Virus record (IMG/VR): IMGVR_UViG_3300025070_000024
Coordinates: 16,917 to 80,916 of that record
Strand: one strand, 5' to 3'
DNA: 64,000 nucleotides
Origin: a virus
Below, piece by piece: positions 42,599 through 51,227 of this stretch. Below the pieces are notes generated by a model. It searched no databases. It was not told the DNA's origin and worked only from the letters and a program-made list of their open reading frames with translations. The translations under genes were made by a program, and so were the position numbers. Numbering within the stretch: position 1 is the stretch's first letter; the number at the start of each line of letters is the position of its first letter.

Positions 42599-42659
42599 TA
42601 CTTGCTCATATCAAATAAAGCAGTATATTTGACTGTGTAGTATAGAGTATATGCAAGTA
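42599..42659. repeat. Long imperfect inverted repeat
   Basis: TACTTGC-TC-ATAT (42599-42611) pairs with ATATGCAAGTA (42649-42659), giving 11 pairs with a two-base bulge over a 37-base A/T-rich loop. It lies in a 187-base gap between convergent genes. It could be an RNA stem or a binding site. The 98 bases up to the terminator show nothing further that I can support. Confidence 0.4.
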
Positions 42660-42757
42660 AGAATGTTTTTCCAAAGTACCTCTTGCACTCACAATATAGA
42701 CTTCATATATGTGACGAAAGAGACGTTGTAAGCAGTTTGTTTTATTTGGTTATAGGT

Positions 42758-42785
42758 AAGAGGGCTTCGGCCCTTTTACTTTTTC
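42758..42785 (+). terminator. UUCG-loop terminator
   Basis: The stem AAGAGGGC/GCCCTTTT around a TTCG tetraloop (42758-42777) is followed by a T-rich stretch. It ends the plus-strand run of small genes and overlaps the last bases of the convergent minus-strand gene. Confidence 0.7.
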
Positions 42786-43084
42786 TTCGTGTTTCGGCGA
42801 CGAGATGAGGGTTTTTTCCCCTTCTTCATGCCATTACGAGCACGATTCTTTGACTGTGATTCCATCACAATCTTACCGCCTTTTGTATGGGAGGCATCCT
42901 TTTTATCCTTATTACCATACGTCCCTGCGCGTCTGTTAGCTCTATTAGCAGCGACGCGCTTCTTTACCGCTGATTTTTTCTTCTGGTATTGAGCATCATA
43001 CTTACGCTTCTTTGCGATACTCCTCGCAGTCATGCCACGTTGTTTATACGTGCGCCCTTTACCAGCTAATGAGTTACGTGCCAT
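42776..43084 (-). CDS. Basic phage protein, lone minus-strand gene
   Basis: This is a 102-residue K/R-rich protein. The segment TARSIAKKRKYDAQYQKKK, followed by NRANRRAGTYGNKDKKDASH, TKGGKIVMESQSKNRARNG and a basic end, matches a small phage protein family that I recognise, usually with no function. Its composition suggests DNA or RNA binding or packaging in the head. It is transcribed against its early neighbours and shares their terminator. This placement suggests its own late promoter. Confidence 0.7.
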   Translation of the reverse strand: MARNSLAGKGRTYKQRGMTARSIAKKRKYDAQYQKKKSAVKKRVAANRANRRAGTYGNKDKKDASHTKGGKIVMESQSKNRARNGMKKGKKPSSRRRNTKKK

Positions 43085-43140
43085 GCCCTAAAATTTAATC
43101 AGTACTAATTTAAATCTTTTACCTCTATTTTTTAAGTATC

Positions 43141-43653
43141 ATGAGTAATCAAGCTAAGAACTTTGTTCGTGTAGTATCCCATTCTATTCAATCAGACAAG
43201 AATGGTCGTGAGTATAACCGTGTGACTCTTCAACAGTTGCAGGGTCGTGAAGAGATTGCTGACCCTGAGACAGGCGAAGCACTGGCTGTCATTGGTCCAG
43301 AGATGACTGTCAATATTACTGGATACAAAATCCCGTACTACTTTGAGCTGGATGACCCGAAGGCACGTCCTGATTATGTGTGGAATGCACGTGAAGGGCA
43401 GGCTATTCAAGGTGTCATTGTTCGCACTACGGTAGAGCCATATATGATTGGTGAACGTACTGTCTCTACAGCTACTGTGTTTGTGCAGGGCGATCCAGAC
43501 GGTGCCGACTTTGAGATGCGTAAGTCTCAAGCCTTTGAGCGTAGCGGTCGCACAATTGTACATCTCGGTGCATTGTTTAGTGACGACAGCGTAGTACCTA
43601 CTCGCGGCAATCGCATTGTAGTACCCGTGTCAAACGAGTCTATCGAGATTTGA
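43141..43653 (+). CDS. Hypothetical protein, candidate abundant early DNA-binding protein
   Basis: This is a 170-residue acidic, beta-rich protein. It begins MSNQAKNFVRVVSHSIQSDK and contains YNRVTLQQLQGREEIADPET and RIVVPVSNESIEI. It stands alone: a 56-base A/T-rich leader lies before it and a strong terminator after it. Such monocistronic early genes ahead of the polymerase are often single-strand binding or other abundant proteins, and the sequence is compatible with an OB-like fold. There is no acidic SSB tail. The role is not shown. Confidence 0.45.
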   Translation: MSNQAKNFVRVVSHSIQSDKNGREYNRVTLQQLQGREEIADPETGEALAVIGPEMTVNITGYKIPYYFELDDPKARPDYVWNAREGQAIQGVIVRTTVEPYMIGERTVSTATVFVQGDPDGADFEMRKSQAFERSGRTIVHLGALFSDDSVVPTRGNRIVVPVSNESIEI

Positions 43654-43673
43654 GCACTAAGTAGGTCTTAAGA

Positions 43674-43706
43674 AAGGGGGAGTGGCAAATGCTGCTCCCT
43701 CTTTTT
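43674..43706 (+). terminator. Strong intrinsic terminator
   Basis: GGGAG and CTCCC (43678-43682 and 43695-43699) extend through T-G, G-T and two G-C pairs to an AAAT loop, then CTTTTT follows. It lies 20 bases after the upstream stop and isolates that gene from the polymerase operon. Confidence 0.8.
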
Positions 43707-43731
43707 ATTATCGAGAAGTAAAATATTCAAC

Positions 43732-44064
43732 ATGCCAGTAAAAATACCAACTGAACCTAATGAGGTAGTATACCGTGATAAGAACGGTAGAGAGTTTAGC
43801 ATCGACCAATTAAGCGAAAGCCAGCTCGCGGTAGCACTGTATGATATGTTGCAGAGAAAAGCCAGACATAATCATAAGGTAAATAAGATGTTTGACGTAG
43901 CTGACAAGCTTAGTCAAGTCGTTGTAGCTATCCACAAAGAGCAAGCATCACGCAAGGCTCCTATCACACTAGAGCCTTACTATAAATTGCAATGTGCTGC
44001 AGACCAAGGCACATTGACATGGGTGCAAACCCAAGTAAACCTCGTGATAGAAGAGGATGAGTAA
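43732..44064 (+). CDS. Small hypothetical protein before the polymerase
   Basis: This is a 110-residue protein starting MPVKIPTEPNEVVYRDKNGR, with helices ESQLAVALYDMLQRKARHNH and VADKLSQVVVAIHKE, and an acidic end. It is 13 bases upstream of the polymerase gene and probably co-transcribed with it. No family is recognised. It could be a polymerase accessory. Confidence 0.5.
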   Translation: MPVKIPTEPNEVVYRDKNGREFSIDQLSESQLAVALYDMLQRKARHNHKVNKMFDVADKLSQVVVAIHKEQASRKAPITLEPYYKLQCAADQGTLTWVQTQVNLVIEEDE

Positions 44065-44077
44065 CTAATTTAACGTA

Positions 44078-45973
44078 GTGAAATACGTTATCTACCCTCC
44101 ATCAGTATCTGTCCCTGACTCTACACAGTATGAGCGTATGACATTTAACAATGCGTGTGCTGCATTGCATAGTGCTACATTCTTATACATAGACTTAGAG
44201 ACTACAGGTTTTGATTTTCTCAATGATGATATACTTACTGTACAGATGGCTACCGATCATCTTAATCAGTATGTATTCATCTTGGGAGATGACCTAGATA
44301 TACCTGACTTGATACCTACCCTAGAATCAGCATCTATGCTTGTAGGTCACAACATAAAATTTGATCTCAAGTTTCTACGTCGAGAGCCATACAGCTATTC
44401 AGCTAAGAAGGTGTTCGACACTATGATTGTAGAACAGATACTGGTCAATGGCACTAATCAACGTGCGTCTCTACTAGCTGTGGTTCAACGCTACTGCCAA
44501 GTAGATTTAGATAAATCTGTCCGCGCATCATTTGGCAATACCAATGGGAATGTTATGCTCACTGAACGTCAGATTCTGTATGCTTTAGACGACGTAGTAT
44601 ACCTACCAAGTATACTCACGACGCAGATAGAATCTCTTCAAGAGCACAATCTTATGAAGATTGCTGAACTAGAATGCCATGCTGTCCTCGCCTTCACTGA
44701 GATAGAATACAACGGTCTCAGTATAGATGTAGACCGGTGGAAGAAACAGGTAGAAAGTCTTAAGGTTGAAGCTATACAGCTAGAGATCGATATGAATACT
44801 ATGGTCGACACCGACCCAGTATTTGATTCGGCTCGACATACAACATATCAAACGGATATGTTCTTATCAGATTCTGACGTATCCGGTACACGTATTAACT
44901 GGGAGTCTCCTATGGAAGTGCTCAAAGTATTTCAGTGTATCGATAAGAAGTTAGAATCTTTTGGAGATAGCGAAATCATCAAGATGATGAGCAAGACTAA
45001 GCTCGCACCTATGATGAAGGAGTACCGAGAAAAGTCCAAGAAAGTATCTTCCTTTGGAGATAAGTTCTTGTCTAATATGTGGAGTGATGGCAAGATTCAT
45101 CCTCGATTTATTCAGATCAAAAGGACTGGTCGTGTATCCTGTAAAGAACCTAACATGCAGCAGATACCTGCAGATAACAGCTATCGTAACTGTTTCATCA
45201 CAACGCCAGGTAATGTCTTCGTGTCAGCTGACTACTCTTCCCAAGAGTTATGCATTATAGCGCACGGGTCTAAAGACCCTGTGTTTAATCATGCTTTGCA
45301 GCAGAAGCATGATTTGCATTCTGTATGTGCAGAGCTTGTATTCGGACAGGAATGGAAAGATGCTGCATTAGATGACTGCGCATATTATGCCGGCAAGAAA
45401 AAATGCAGCTGCCCTGAACACAAGAAGCTACGGACTACTGTAAAGAGTATCAACTTTGGACTTGCTTATGGTATGGGGCCGAAGAAGTTATCTGAAACTA
45501 TGAGCATACCTATGAAGGATGCTTCAAGTTTAATAGATAAATACTTCCAAGCTTTTCCAACTATTAAAGAGTTCCTAGATTCACAATCACGTTACGGAGT
45601 ACGTAACGGTTGCATCAAAACATTCGACCCTTGGGGACGTATACGTTGGTTTGACGATTGGTCACCAGGGTATATGGACATGGCAATCAAGGGAAGGATA
45701 GAAAGGATTTCAAAAAACACACCTATTCAAGGTACTGCAGCAGACATGACTAAGCATGCCTTAGTACTTTGCCACAGCTATATCAGAGATAACAACTTCC
45801 CTGCTACTCTCGTCATGACTGTACATGATCAAATAGATACAGTCTGCGCAGAAGAAAATGCAGATGAGTGGGCTGCTATTCTAAAAAAGCTAATGGAAGA
45901 AGCAGCACAACACATAATGGGAAATGACCTACTCAAAGCAGAGGTCGAGATAACAGAAAAATGGAGCAAGTAA
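44078..45973 (+). CDS. Family A DNA polymerase with 3'-5' exonuclease
   Basis: This is a 631-residue protein. The exonuclease motifs are YIDLETTG (residues 37-44), VGHNIKFDLKFL (about 88-99) and YALDDVVYL (about 167-175). The polymerase motifs are motif A ADYSSQELCIIAHGS (about 384-398), motif B RTTVKSINFGLAYG (about 452-465) and motif C MTVHDQID (about 578-585). No 5'-3' exonuclease domain is present. The start is GTG at 44078, which keeps the whole exonuclease domain, and an ATG 20 codons later is less likely. It copies the phage genome. A primase and two helicases follow in the same block. Confidence 0.9.
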   Translation: MKYVIYPPSVSVPDSTQYERMTFNNACAALHSATFLYIDLETTGFDFLNDDILTVQMATDHLNQYVFILGDDLDIPDLIPTLESASMLVGHNIKFDLKFLRREPYSYSAKKVFDTMIVEQILVNGTNQRASLLAVVQRYCQVDLDKSVRASFGNTNGNVMLTERQILYALDDVVYLPSILTTQIESLQEHNLMKIAELECHAVLAFTEIEYNGLSIDVDRWKKQVESLKVEAIQLEIDMNTMVDTDPVFDSARHTTYQTDMFLSDSDVSGTRINWESPMEVLKVFQCIDKKLESFGDSEIIKMMSKTKLAPMMKEYREKSKKVSSFGDKFLSNMWSDGKIHPRFIQIKRTGRVSCKEPNMQQIPADNSYRNCFITTPGNVFVSADYSSQELCIIAHGSKDPVFNHALQQKHDLHSVCAELVFGQEWKDAALDDCAYYAGKKKCSCPEHKKLRTTVKSINFGLAYGMGPKKLSETMSIPMKDASSLIDKYFQAFPTIKEFLDSQSRYGVRNGCIKTFDPWGRIRWFDDWSPGYMDMAIKGRIERISKNTPIQGTAADMTKHALVLCHSYIRDNNFPATLVMTVHDQIDTVCAEENADEWAAILKKLMEEAAQHIMGNDLLKAEVEITEKWSK

Positions 45974-46218
45974 AAACCCGCATAAGAGTACCTAATAAAG
46001 AGTACTACTTGATGAATCAGCAACAGCGTATTAATTACTGGGCTGATTATTTGAACCGATTAACTAGTTACATGGCTATTGAGGAGAGCCTATCTCCCCT
46101 ACAAATTCAACGGATTTCTAACGAGATTCAACACATAACCCAATACCTTAAAGTTTTAAGTAATGCCCCAGCACGTACCCATAAAAGCGGGACCGACCTC
46201 TCGCCAAGCAATGTTTGA
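45961..46218 (+). CDS. Small helical protein
   Basis: This is an 85-residue helical protein beginning MEQVKTRIRVPNKEYYLMNQ. It overlaps the polymerase stop by 13 bases and continues into the next gene by 56 bases. The helices (QQRINYWADYLNRLTSYMA) are amphipathic. No family is recognised. Confidence 0.5.
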   Translation: MEQVKTRIRVPNKEYYLMNQQQRINYWADYLNRLTSYMAIEESLSPLQIQRISNEIQHITQYLKVLSNAPARTHKSGTDLSPSNV

Positions 46219-46921
46219 TGTACCTGTACCTACAGCAACACGTACATATGGACCTATACCTAACGCAGACCTCTACAACTTTGTAGTTAGTCGTATCAAA
46301 GAACAGAACCTCTCTATTACCAATGAATCTTTTGGTACAGATGCGGGAGGACAAGTGATGCTATGCAAGTTGCACATCTCTAGCAATGACCTAGAGATGG
46401 ACCAAATGCTAGCCTTTTGGAATAGCTACAATAAGACTCGTGCAGTAACATTTACTACTGGCAGTGTAGTGCGCGTATGTACAAATGGCATGATGTGGTC
46501 TGATGGAGATATCCAAAGACACAGGCACTACCGGGATCGTTGGCAATCTATTCAAGACGACCTAGGTAAGGCTATCGATAAGATTGAACCTAAGTTCAAG
46601 AAGTGCCAAGCGCTGCGTAAAGAATGGAAGCGTGTGCCTATTGACTATACTAACACCGGCAAGCTTGCAGGGCAGCTATATTTTGACAATATCATTACGC
46701 CTCGTATGCTTAGTGATATCAAGAAAGAGACAACAGAGAGTGAGAACTTCTCATATGTCAATGCCGATGGTGAGCTTCGTGGCAACATGTGGCAGTTCTA
46801 TAACAACTGCACTCAAGCATTGAAGCGTAGTCGTGCCTCTACTTACGGTGAGTACAATGATCGGTTGACTAAGCGGTTGGCTCACGTCACTGGTCATGCC
46901 GACATTGTAATGGGAGACTAA
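46163..46921 (+). CDS. DUF932-like phage protein
   Basis: This is a 252-residue protein. The block VVRVCTNGMMWSDGDIQRHR (residues about 103-122) and the C-terminal NMWQFYNNCTQALKRSRAST match the DUF932 / phage-plasmid protein family found in early regions of many phages and plasmids. The biochemical function of the family is unknown. It lies between the polymerase and the helicase, so a replication or host-takeover role is inferred. Confidence 0.65.
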   Translation: MPQHVPIKAGPTSRQAMFDVPVPTATRTYGPIPNADLYNFVVSRIKEQNLSITNESFGTDAGGQVMLCKLHISSNDLEMDQMLAFWNSYNKTRAVTFTTGSVVRVCTNGMMWSDGDIQRHRHYRDRWQSIQDDLGKAIDKIEPKFKKCQALRKEWKRVPIDYTNTGKLAGQLYFDNIITPRMLSDIKKETTESENFSYVNADGELRGNMWQFYNNCTQALKRSRASTYGEYNDRLTKRLAHVTGHADIVMGD

Positions 46922-46922
46922 G

Positions 46923-47201
46923 ATGGACATCCGTGAACTCTCAACAGTTCAAGCGGCACTGAGTGAGGCCCAGCGTGTAAGTAAAGCACTGACTATTAGT
47001 AGCCAGGATAAGTCTTTCTTCCGCTGGGCTATACTCAAAGGCCCCCACCCAAAGACCTCAAGCAACGAAATATTCTACATACTTGTAGATCTACGCACTC
47101 AATACACCGTATGCTATATACGTGACTTGAACAAGCTTGAGCAGAAGTGTAAGAAGCACAATGTAGATGTAAATAGGATTGTGCTCCAATTCAATACATA
47201 A
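46923..47201 (+). CDS. Small hypothetical protein
   Basis: This is a 92-residue protein beginning MDIRELSTVQAALSEAQRVS, with a helical first half and a beta-rich second half (EIFYILVDLRTQYTVCYIRD). It follows the DUF932 gene with one base between and its TAA overlaps the next ATG. No family is recognised. Confidence 0.5.
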   Translation: MDIRELSTVQAALSEAQRVSKALTISSQDKSFFRWAILKGPHPKTSSNEIFYILVDLRTQYTVCYIRDLNKLEQKCKKHNVDVNRIVLQFNT

Positions 47202-47545
47202 TGGCACACTCTTTTCATCACAGCCAAAGTTCTGCACGAATTCATGGTGGTACACCTGACGACTACTTACCTATCCATAATTGGTTAGATGCAAGTAAAT
47301 CCTCATATGCTGACCACCGACACCGCGCCCTAAGACATCACACTCTTGGAGTCTTTTGGGCAGAAGAACATTTCGGTGTCACAATAACCAACAGTGATGG
47401 CAAAGAAGTTCCAGTTAGGACAATTGCCGAACAGCACATCCGAGAAGATCTCGGACGTATACCTACAGTAAAAGACTGGCTCCAAAACCTACCCAAAGAG
47501 TTCTGGATGACCGGTCGTAAACTACCTCAACATGCTATCAGCTGA
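47201..47545 (+). CDS. DUF6915-like protein
   Basis: This is a 114-residue protein. The motifs RIHGGTPDDYLPIHNWLDAS (residues 13-32), HRALRHHTLGVFWAEEHFG (about 41-59), and RTIAEQHIREDLGRIPTVKD (about 73-92) match the histidine-rich DUF6915 family seen in phages and bacterial mobile elements. The conserved histidines suggest a metal site. The function is unknown. It is joined to both neighbours by overlaps. Confidence 0.7.
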   Translation: MAHSFHHSQSSARIHGGTPDDYLPIHNWLDASKSSYADHRHRALRHHTLGVFWAEEHFGVTITNSDGKEVPVRTIAEQHIREDLGRIPTVKDWLQNLPKEFWMTGRKLPQHAIS

Positions 47546-48026
47546 TATACTTCCAAAAGCACTCAACACTATCATCAATGAATGCTATGCTCTATCTCGT
47601 GTCACACCTACTGACTATCCTGTCATCAAGATTAACTACCACGGTGTAGGTGATTCAGGCGGCATAGAATCAGTTATGTTCCTTACTCCCAAAGGCGCTG
47701 AACTGGCTCACAAGAATGAGATTCCTCCAGTCTTCCCTAGAGAAGAGATGCAGGAATACTACGCTACTACTACGCATACTTATGTATACAATGCAAATGA
47801 GTCTAAAACATGTATTGTTCCTTTAGAGATAGACCTCTGTGATCCTAAAATGTCATCCGGTTGGGCTACCATAGAACAATGGATATACACTAGATTTTCA
47901 CTTTGCGAAGTAAATGACGGGTGTATGGCTGACATTTTCGTTGATCAACCTATGGGAGCTATCTGGGGTACACGTACAGATTTTGTCACTGAAGAGCACG
48001 TTACACAGTTCCGGTATGAAAATTGA
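47532..48026 (+). CDS. DUF6878-like protein
   Basis: This is a 164-residue protein. The N-terminal HGVGDSGGIESV and the later block FSLCEVNDGCMADIFVDQ (residues about 121-138) follow the pattern of DUF6878, where a G-D-S-G segment and a N-D-G segment recur. The family is common in phages and linked to early operons. No activity is known. It overlaps the DUF6915 and helicase genes. Confidence 0.6.
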   Translation: MLSADILPKALNTIINECYALSRVTPTDYPVIKINYHGVGDSGGIESVMFLTPKGAELAHKNEIPPVFPREEMQEYYATTTHTYVYNANESKTCIVPLEIDLCDPKMSSGWATIEQWIYTRFSLCEVNDGCMADIFVDQPMGAIWGTRTDFVTEEHVTQFRYEN

Positions 48027-49260
48027 TTTAAACAAACTTGCAAGACAAAAACAAGTCATCAAAAGGTGGACTGAATCAGGTAGACGTGGAACACTAGAAG
48101 CTGTGACAGGTTTCGGAAAGACTTATGTATCTCTCCTTATCCTAAAAAACCTCCAGGAAAATAAACCAGAAGGTACAGCCTTAGTTATTGTGCCTACTAC
48201 TAACCTTAAAGGTCAATGGGAAGCTGGGTGTCGTAAACTAGGAATTACCAACACTCAGGTAATGGTGATTAACACCGCTGTGAAGACAAGTCATAAGTGT
48301 GATTTGCTTGTACTTGATGAAATTCACAACTATACTTCGAAGATCTTTGGCACCATCTTCGAAATTGTAGACTACAGTTACATCCTTGGATTGACTGCTA
48401 CTCTAGACACTGAAGACCCGCGTTTTTATCTCATTGATGAGTACGCACCTGTCATAGACCGAGTAACTCTAAAAGAAGCTGTCGATAACGGTTACGTATC
48501 GAAGTTTTTGATACTGAACCTCGGTGTACGGATGAATGCCGAAGAAGCTAGTACATACAAAGAAATTGTCGATTCATACTACAAGCACTTTGCTCTATTC
48601 AATAACCGCTACAACATCGCTATGAGTTGTGGCAACAATCGCCAATACTTGCAGGCGTACACCCAGCAACTTAACGGGTGGACAGAGCAAGAGGTGCTGA
48701 ATAAAGCTCGAGCTTGGAGAAAGGCTATGCAAGCTAGAATGACATTCATCTATAACTCTGTAAGCAAGCAAGAAGCTGCTAAAGAAATTATAGATATGTA
48801 TGATGTTCCTATGATAACCTTCAGTCAGAGCGTAAAATTTGCCTCAGAATTAGATAAAAAAACACAGCCTTGGAGCAAGGCATTCCACAGCAAAATCAAC
48901 AAGGCTAAGCGTAAGCAAATCCTTGAAGATTTCTCTGACCCTAAAACAGATACTCACATCATCCATACTGCAAGAGCTTTGGATGAGGGTTTTGATGTGG
49001 ATGGAATTGAATTAGCGATAATTTGCTCAGGTTCTGGAACTCCAAGACAGGATCTTCAACGTACAGGCCGTGCAATCCGTTGGAAAGAAGGAAAGCTCGG
49101 CGTTGTAATAAACCTTTATCTAAAAGATACACAAGATGAAACATGGCTCAGAAAGAGGCAAGCCAAGAGTACAGGAGTGCAGTACGTCAACTCCTTGCAA
49201 GAGATATCACGTCTCATCGGAAACTCTTTATTCCGAAATCCTCATGTTAATCACGGATGA
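48016..49260 (+). CDS. SF2 DNA/RNA helicase
   Basis: This is a 414-residue protein starting MKIDLNKLARQKQV (ATG at 48016). Motifs are motif I AVTGFGKTY (residues 29-37), motif II LDEIHN (about 100-105), motif III LGLTATL, motif V HTARALDEGFDVDG and motif VI QDLQRTGRAIR. A charged helical insertion lies between the two lobes. This is a compact Ssl2/UvsW-like SF2 enzyme, likely for branch migration or unwinding during replication and recombination. It is about 90 residues shorter than T4 UvsW. Confidence 0.85.
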   Translation: MKIDLNKLARQKQVIKRWTESGRRGTLEAVTGFGKTYVSLLILKNLQENKPEGTALVIVPTTNLKGQWEAGCRKLGITNTQVMVINTAVKTSHKCDLLVLDEIHNYTSKIFGTIFEIVDYSYILGLTATLDTEDPRFYLIDEYAPVIDRVTLKEAVDNGYVSKFLILNLGVRMNAEEASTYKEIVDSYYKHFALFNNRYNIAMSCGNNRQYLQAYTQQLNGWTEQEVLNKARAWRKAMQARMTFIYNSVSKQEAAKEIIDMYDVPMITFSQSVKFASELDKKTQPWSKAFHSKINKAKRKQILEDFSDPKTDTHIIHTARALDEGFDVDGIELAIICSGSGTPRQDLQRTGRAIRWKEGKLGVVINLYLKDTQDETWLRKRQAKSTGVQYVNSLQEISRLIGNSLFRNPHVNHG

Positions 49261-49414
49261 TACATGTGAGGTAAATGATTCTGCATGGAGATTTCAATTG
49301 AAACTCCAGGAAGAATTTAAAACAGTAGCTACGTTGAAAGAGGTAAAAAGCGTAGTCCAAGAAGTCTTAGTTAATATGAAAATAGAACAGGTAAGTAATG
49401 GTATTCGCTCTTGA
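49244..49414 (+). CDS. Small helical protein after the helicase
   Basis: This is a 56-residue frame beginning MLITDDTCEVNDSAWRFQLK, with an amphipathic helix (KLQEEFKTVATLKEVKSVVQ). It overlaps the helicase end by 17 bases and the next gene by 17. A longer frame exists, but it lies inside the helicase. No family is recognised. Confidence 0.45.
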   Translation: MLITDDTCEVNDSAWRFQLKLQEEFKTVATLKEVKSVVQEVLVNMKIEQVSNGIRS

Positions 49415-49955
49415 TAAATATGTAGACGTACTAGTGAGTTTAGGCATCAACCCTACTCAGCTATTCTTCTGTCAAATTATTTATGAGCGAAGACATGACT
49501 TGCTATACAAAATCGCTCAAGAAGGATTCTCTTTCCCCAGAGAGTATTTAGACCAACTTGAGTTGATAGGACTTATAGTCAATACTAATCCCTCAGGTGA
49601 CAACACCTTTGCAGACTACTACGAAGTGACAGACAAGTTCGTTAAGGAGTTCTACACTGCTACTAAGCAAGATGGAGAGGAGTTTTGGAAGAAGTATCCT
49701 GCATACTTGAACATCTCAGGCAAAAGCATTCCTGCCAAAGGTGTGAACAAAGAGGAGATGATTAGGTGGTATCACCAAAACATCGGTACAGTTCATAATC
49801 ACAATGAGGTTATGGGTGCTTTAGAGTATGCGGTGAACAAGAAGCTCATCAATCAGCGCATTGACAAGTGGTTAGAATCAGAAGCCTTTGTCGATATATG
49901 GGAAATGATGAAAGACGATACGTCTGAGTCATTACCTCACGAGCGTATCATATGA
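49398..49955 (+). CDS. Replication-block hypothetical protein, possible helicase loader
   Basis: This is a 185-residue helical protein. It begins MVFALDKYVDVLVSLGINPT. A helix-rich middle contains FWKKYPAYLNISGKSIPAKG, and there is a C-terminal region with EEMIRWYHQNIG. Proteins of this size and shape sit directly before DnaB-like helicases in Bacteroidota phages, so a loader or replication-organiser role is inferred from place. No ATPase motif is present. Confidence 0.5.
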   Translation: MVFALDKYVDVLVSLGINPTQLFFCQIIYERRHDLLYKIAQEGFSFPREYLDQLELIGLIVNTNPSGDNTFADYYEVTDKFVKEFYTATKQDGEEFWKKYPAYLNISGKSIPAKGVNKEEMIRWYHQNIGTVHNHNEVMGALEYAVNKKLINQRIDKWLESEAFVDIWEMMKDDTSESLPHERII

Positions 49956-50932
49956 GAAACGACCAGAGTCTGCTAGAAATTACTAGCATGGGATCGGCCT
50001 TGGAAAAAGCAGAGAATAGTATCAAGTCGTACTTGACTGGTACTGTTCCTGTTCTTAAGACAAGGTGGAAGAAAGTAAACAAATCTCTCCTTGGAGGATT
50101 TCAGTTTGGCATGCTCTACGTAATAGCGGGAGCATCAGGACATGGTAAGAGTATGTTTCTTAACAACCTTATCCGAGACTTTACTTCTCCTGCTATCAAT
50201 CCAAGCGACCCCGTGAAAGTCCTGCACTTCACTTTTGAGATGAGTGCAGAGATGGAAATACTACGTAGGGTTTCTGCTTTGAGTAAAGTTGGATTAGATA
50301 AGATGTTGCAAGCAGATGAATCTCTTACAGACATTGAACAAAACGTTGTTCGAGACAAGTTGAGACAAATTGATGAGCCTAATATCTACTTTGTAGAAAG
50401 GCCAGGCAATCGCATGCAAATCTTTGAAGCGATCATGAATTTCTTAGAAGCTAATAAGGGTAGTAGAGTGGTAGTCTGTTTAGACCACACTCTTCTTGTA
50501 AGTCCTATGAGTGGAGAGAATGAGATACAAAGTCTTGCTGAGTTAGGTAAGATGTTTATTCAGATGCGAAAAGAATATGGCATTATGGTCATCTTGCTTT
50601 CTCAGCTCAATGATAAGATTGAAGGCGAGCACAGACGTAATCCAGATTCTCCTGCTCTTCACTACCCAATGAAGACAGATATACATGGTAGCAAGCAGCT
50701 TTACCATGCAGCAGATGTGGTCATGGTACTACACCAACCGCAACTACTAGGATTAGTAAACTATGGAAGAAACAACTTGCCTACTGCTGATTTAGTAGCC
50801 TTGCATTGCCTCAAAAACAGACATGGTCAAGCAAGTATTGTTTTACTCAAAAACAAATTAAGACATGGCACATTCGAAGACTGGGACAACAGTGTCTCAA
50901 ACCGTAACAGTTCGCAACCCCAGTACGGTTAA
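49952..50932 (+). CDS. DnaB-like replicative helicase
   Basis: This is a 326-residue protein. The RecA-like core has Walker A GASGHGKS (residues 60-67), a Walker B VVVCLDHTLLVS (about 174-185), the QL motif MVILLSQLND (about 211-220) and a DnaB-type H4 region with HGSKQLYHAADVVMVL. The N-terminal domain of full DnaB is missing, as is common in phages. It would unwind the fork as a hexamer. It overlaps the upstream gene by ATGA and contains the start of the next one. Confidence 0.85.
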   Translation: MRNDQSLLEITSMGSALEKAENSIKSYLTGTVPVLKTRWKKVNKSLLGGFQFGMLYVIAGASGHGKSMFLNNLIRDFTSPAINPSDPVKVLHFTFEMSAEMEILRRVSALSKVGLDKMLQADESLTDIEQNVVRDKLRQIDEPNIYFVERPGNRMQIFEAIMNFLEANKGSRVVVCLDHTLLVSPMSGENEIQSLAELGKMFIQMRKEYGIMVILLSQLNDKIEGEHRRNPDSPALHYPMKTDIHGSKQLYHAADVVMVLHQPQLLGLVNYGRNNLPTADLVALHCLKNRHGQASIVLLKNKLRHGTFEDWDNSVSNRNSSQPQYG

Positions 50933-51227
50933 AGAGATAGACGTAAACTATGGAGATGTCTTTATCCAATGTTTTACGTGGCAACTCCAGCCAAAAAAAC
51001 ACCTATCTCAGTGCAACTACAAGGCAACTATAATTTTGCCTGATGCACATCTGTCATATTGGAGCAGCGCTGATGAGATTGAGTTCATCAAGCATAAAAG
51101 CTTCACTTTAGGTGACCAAATGAAAAGGGTTGTCAACCAAGATCAGCTAGATTATCTGCGAAAACGTATCTTGACCAGCCTTAGAATGAACTTAGCAAAT
51201 CTTGAAGCACATTGTAAATTATCATGA
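50865..51227 (+). CDS. Small hypothetical protein overlapping the helicase
   Basis: This is a 120-residue protein. It overlaps the helicase end by 68 bases, and no other ATG lies near. It starts MAHSKTGTTVSQTVTVRNPS, is beta-like in the first half (KATIILPDAHLSYW), then helical (DQLDYLRKRILTSLRMNLAN). No family is recognised. The stop overlaps the Sak4-like start as ATGA, supporting reality of the 3' end. Confidence 0.5.
   Translation: MAHSKTGTTVSQTVTVRNPSTVKEIDVNYGDVFIQCFTWQLQPKKHLSQCNYKATIILPDAHLSYWSSADEIEFIKHKSFTLGDQMKRVVNQDQLDYLRKRILTSLRMNLANLEAHCKLS

Noticed and set aside
42628-42660. Sigma70-type promoter TTGACT followed by TATAGAGTAT
   Set aside because: The spacing is wrong, the likely host uses a different consensus, and no gene starts downstream on that strand before the terminator.
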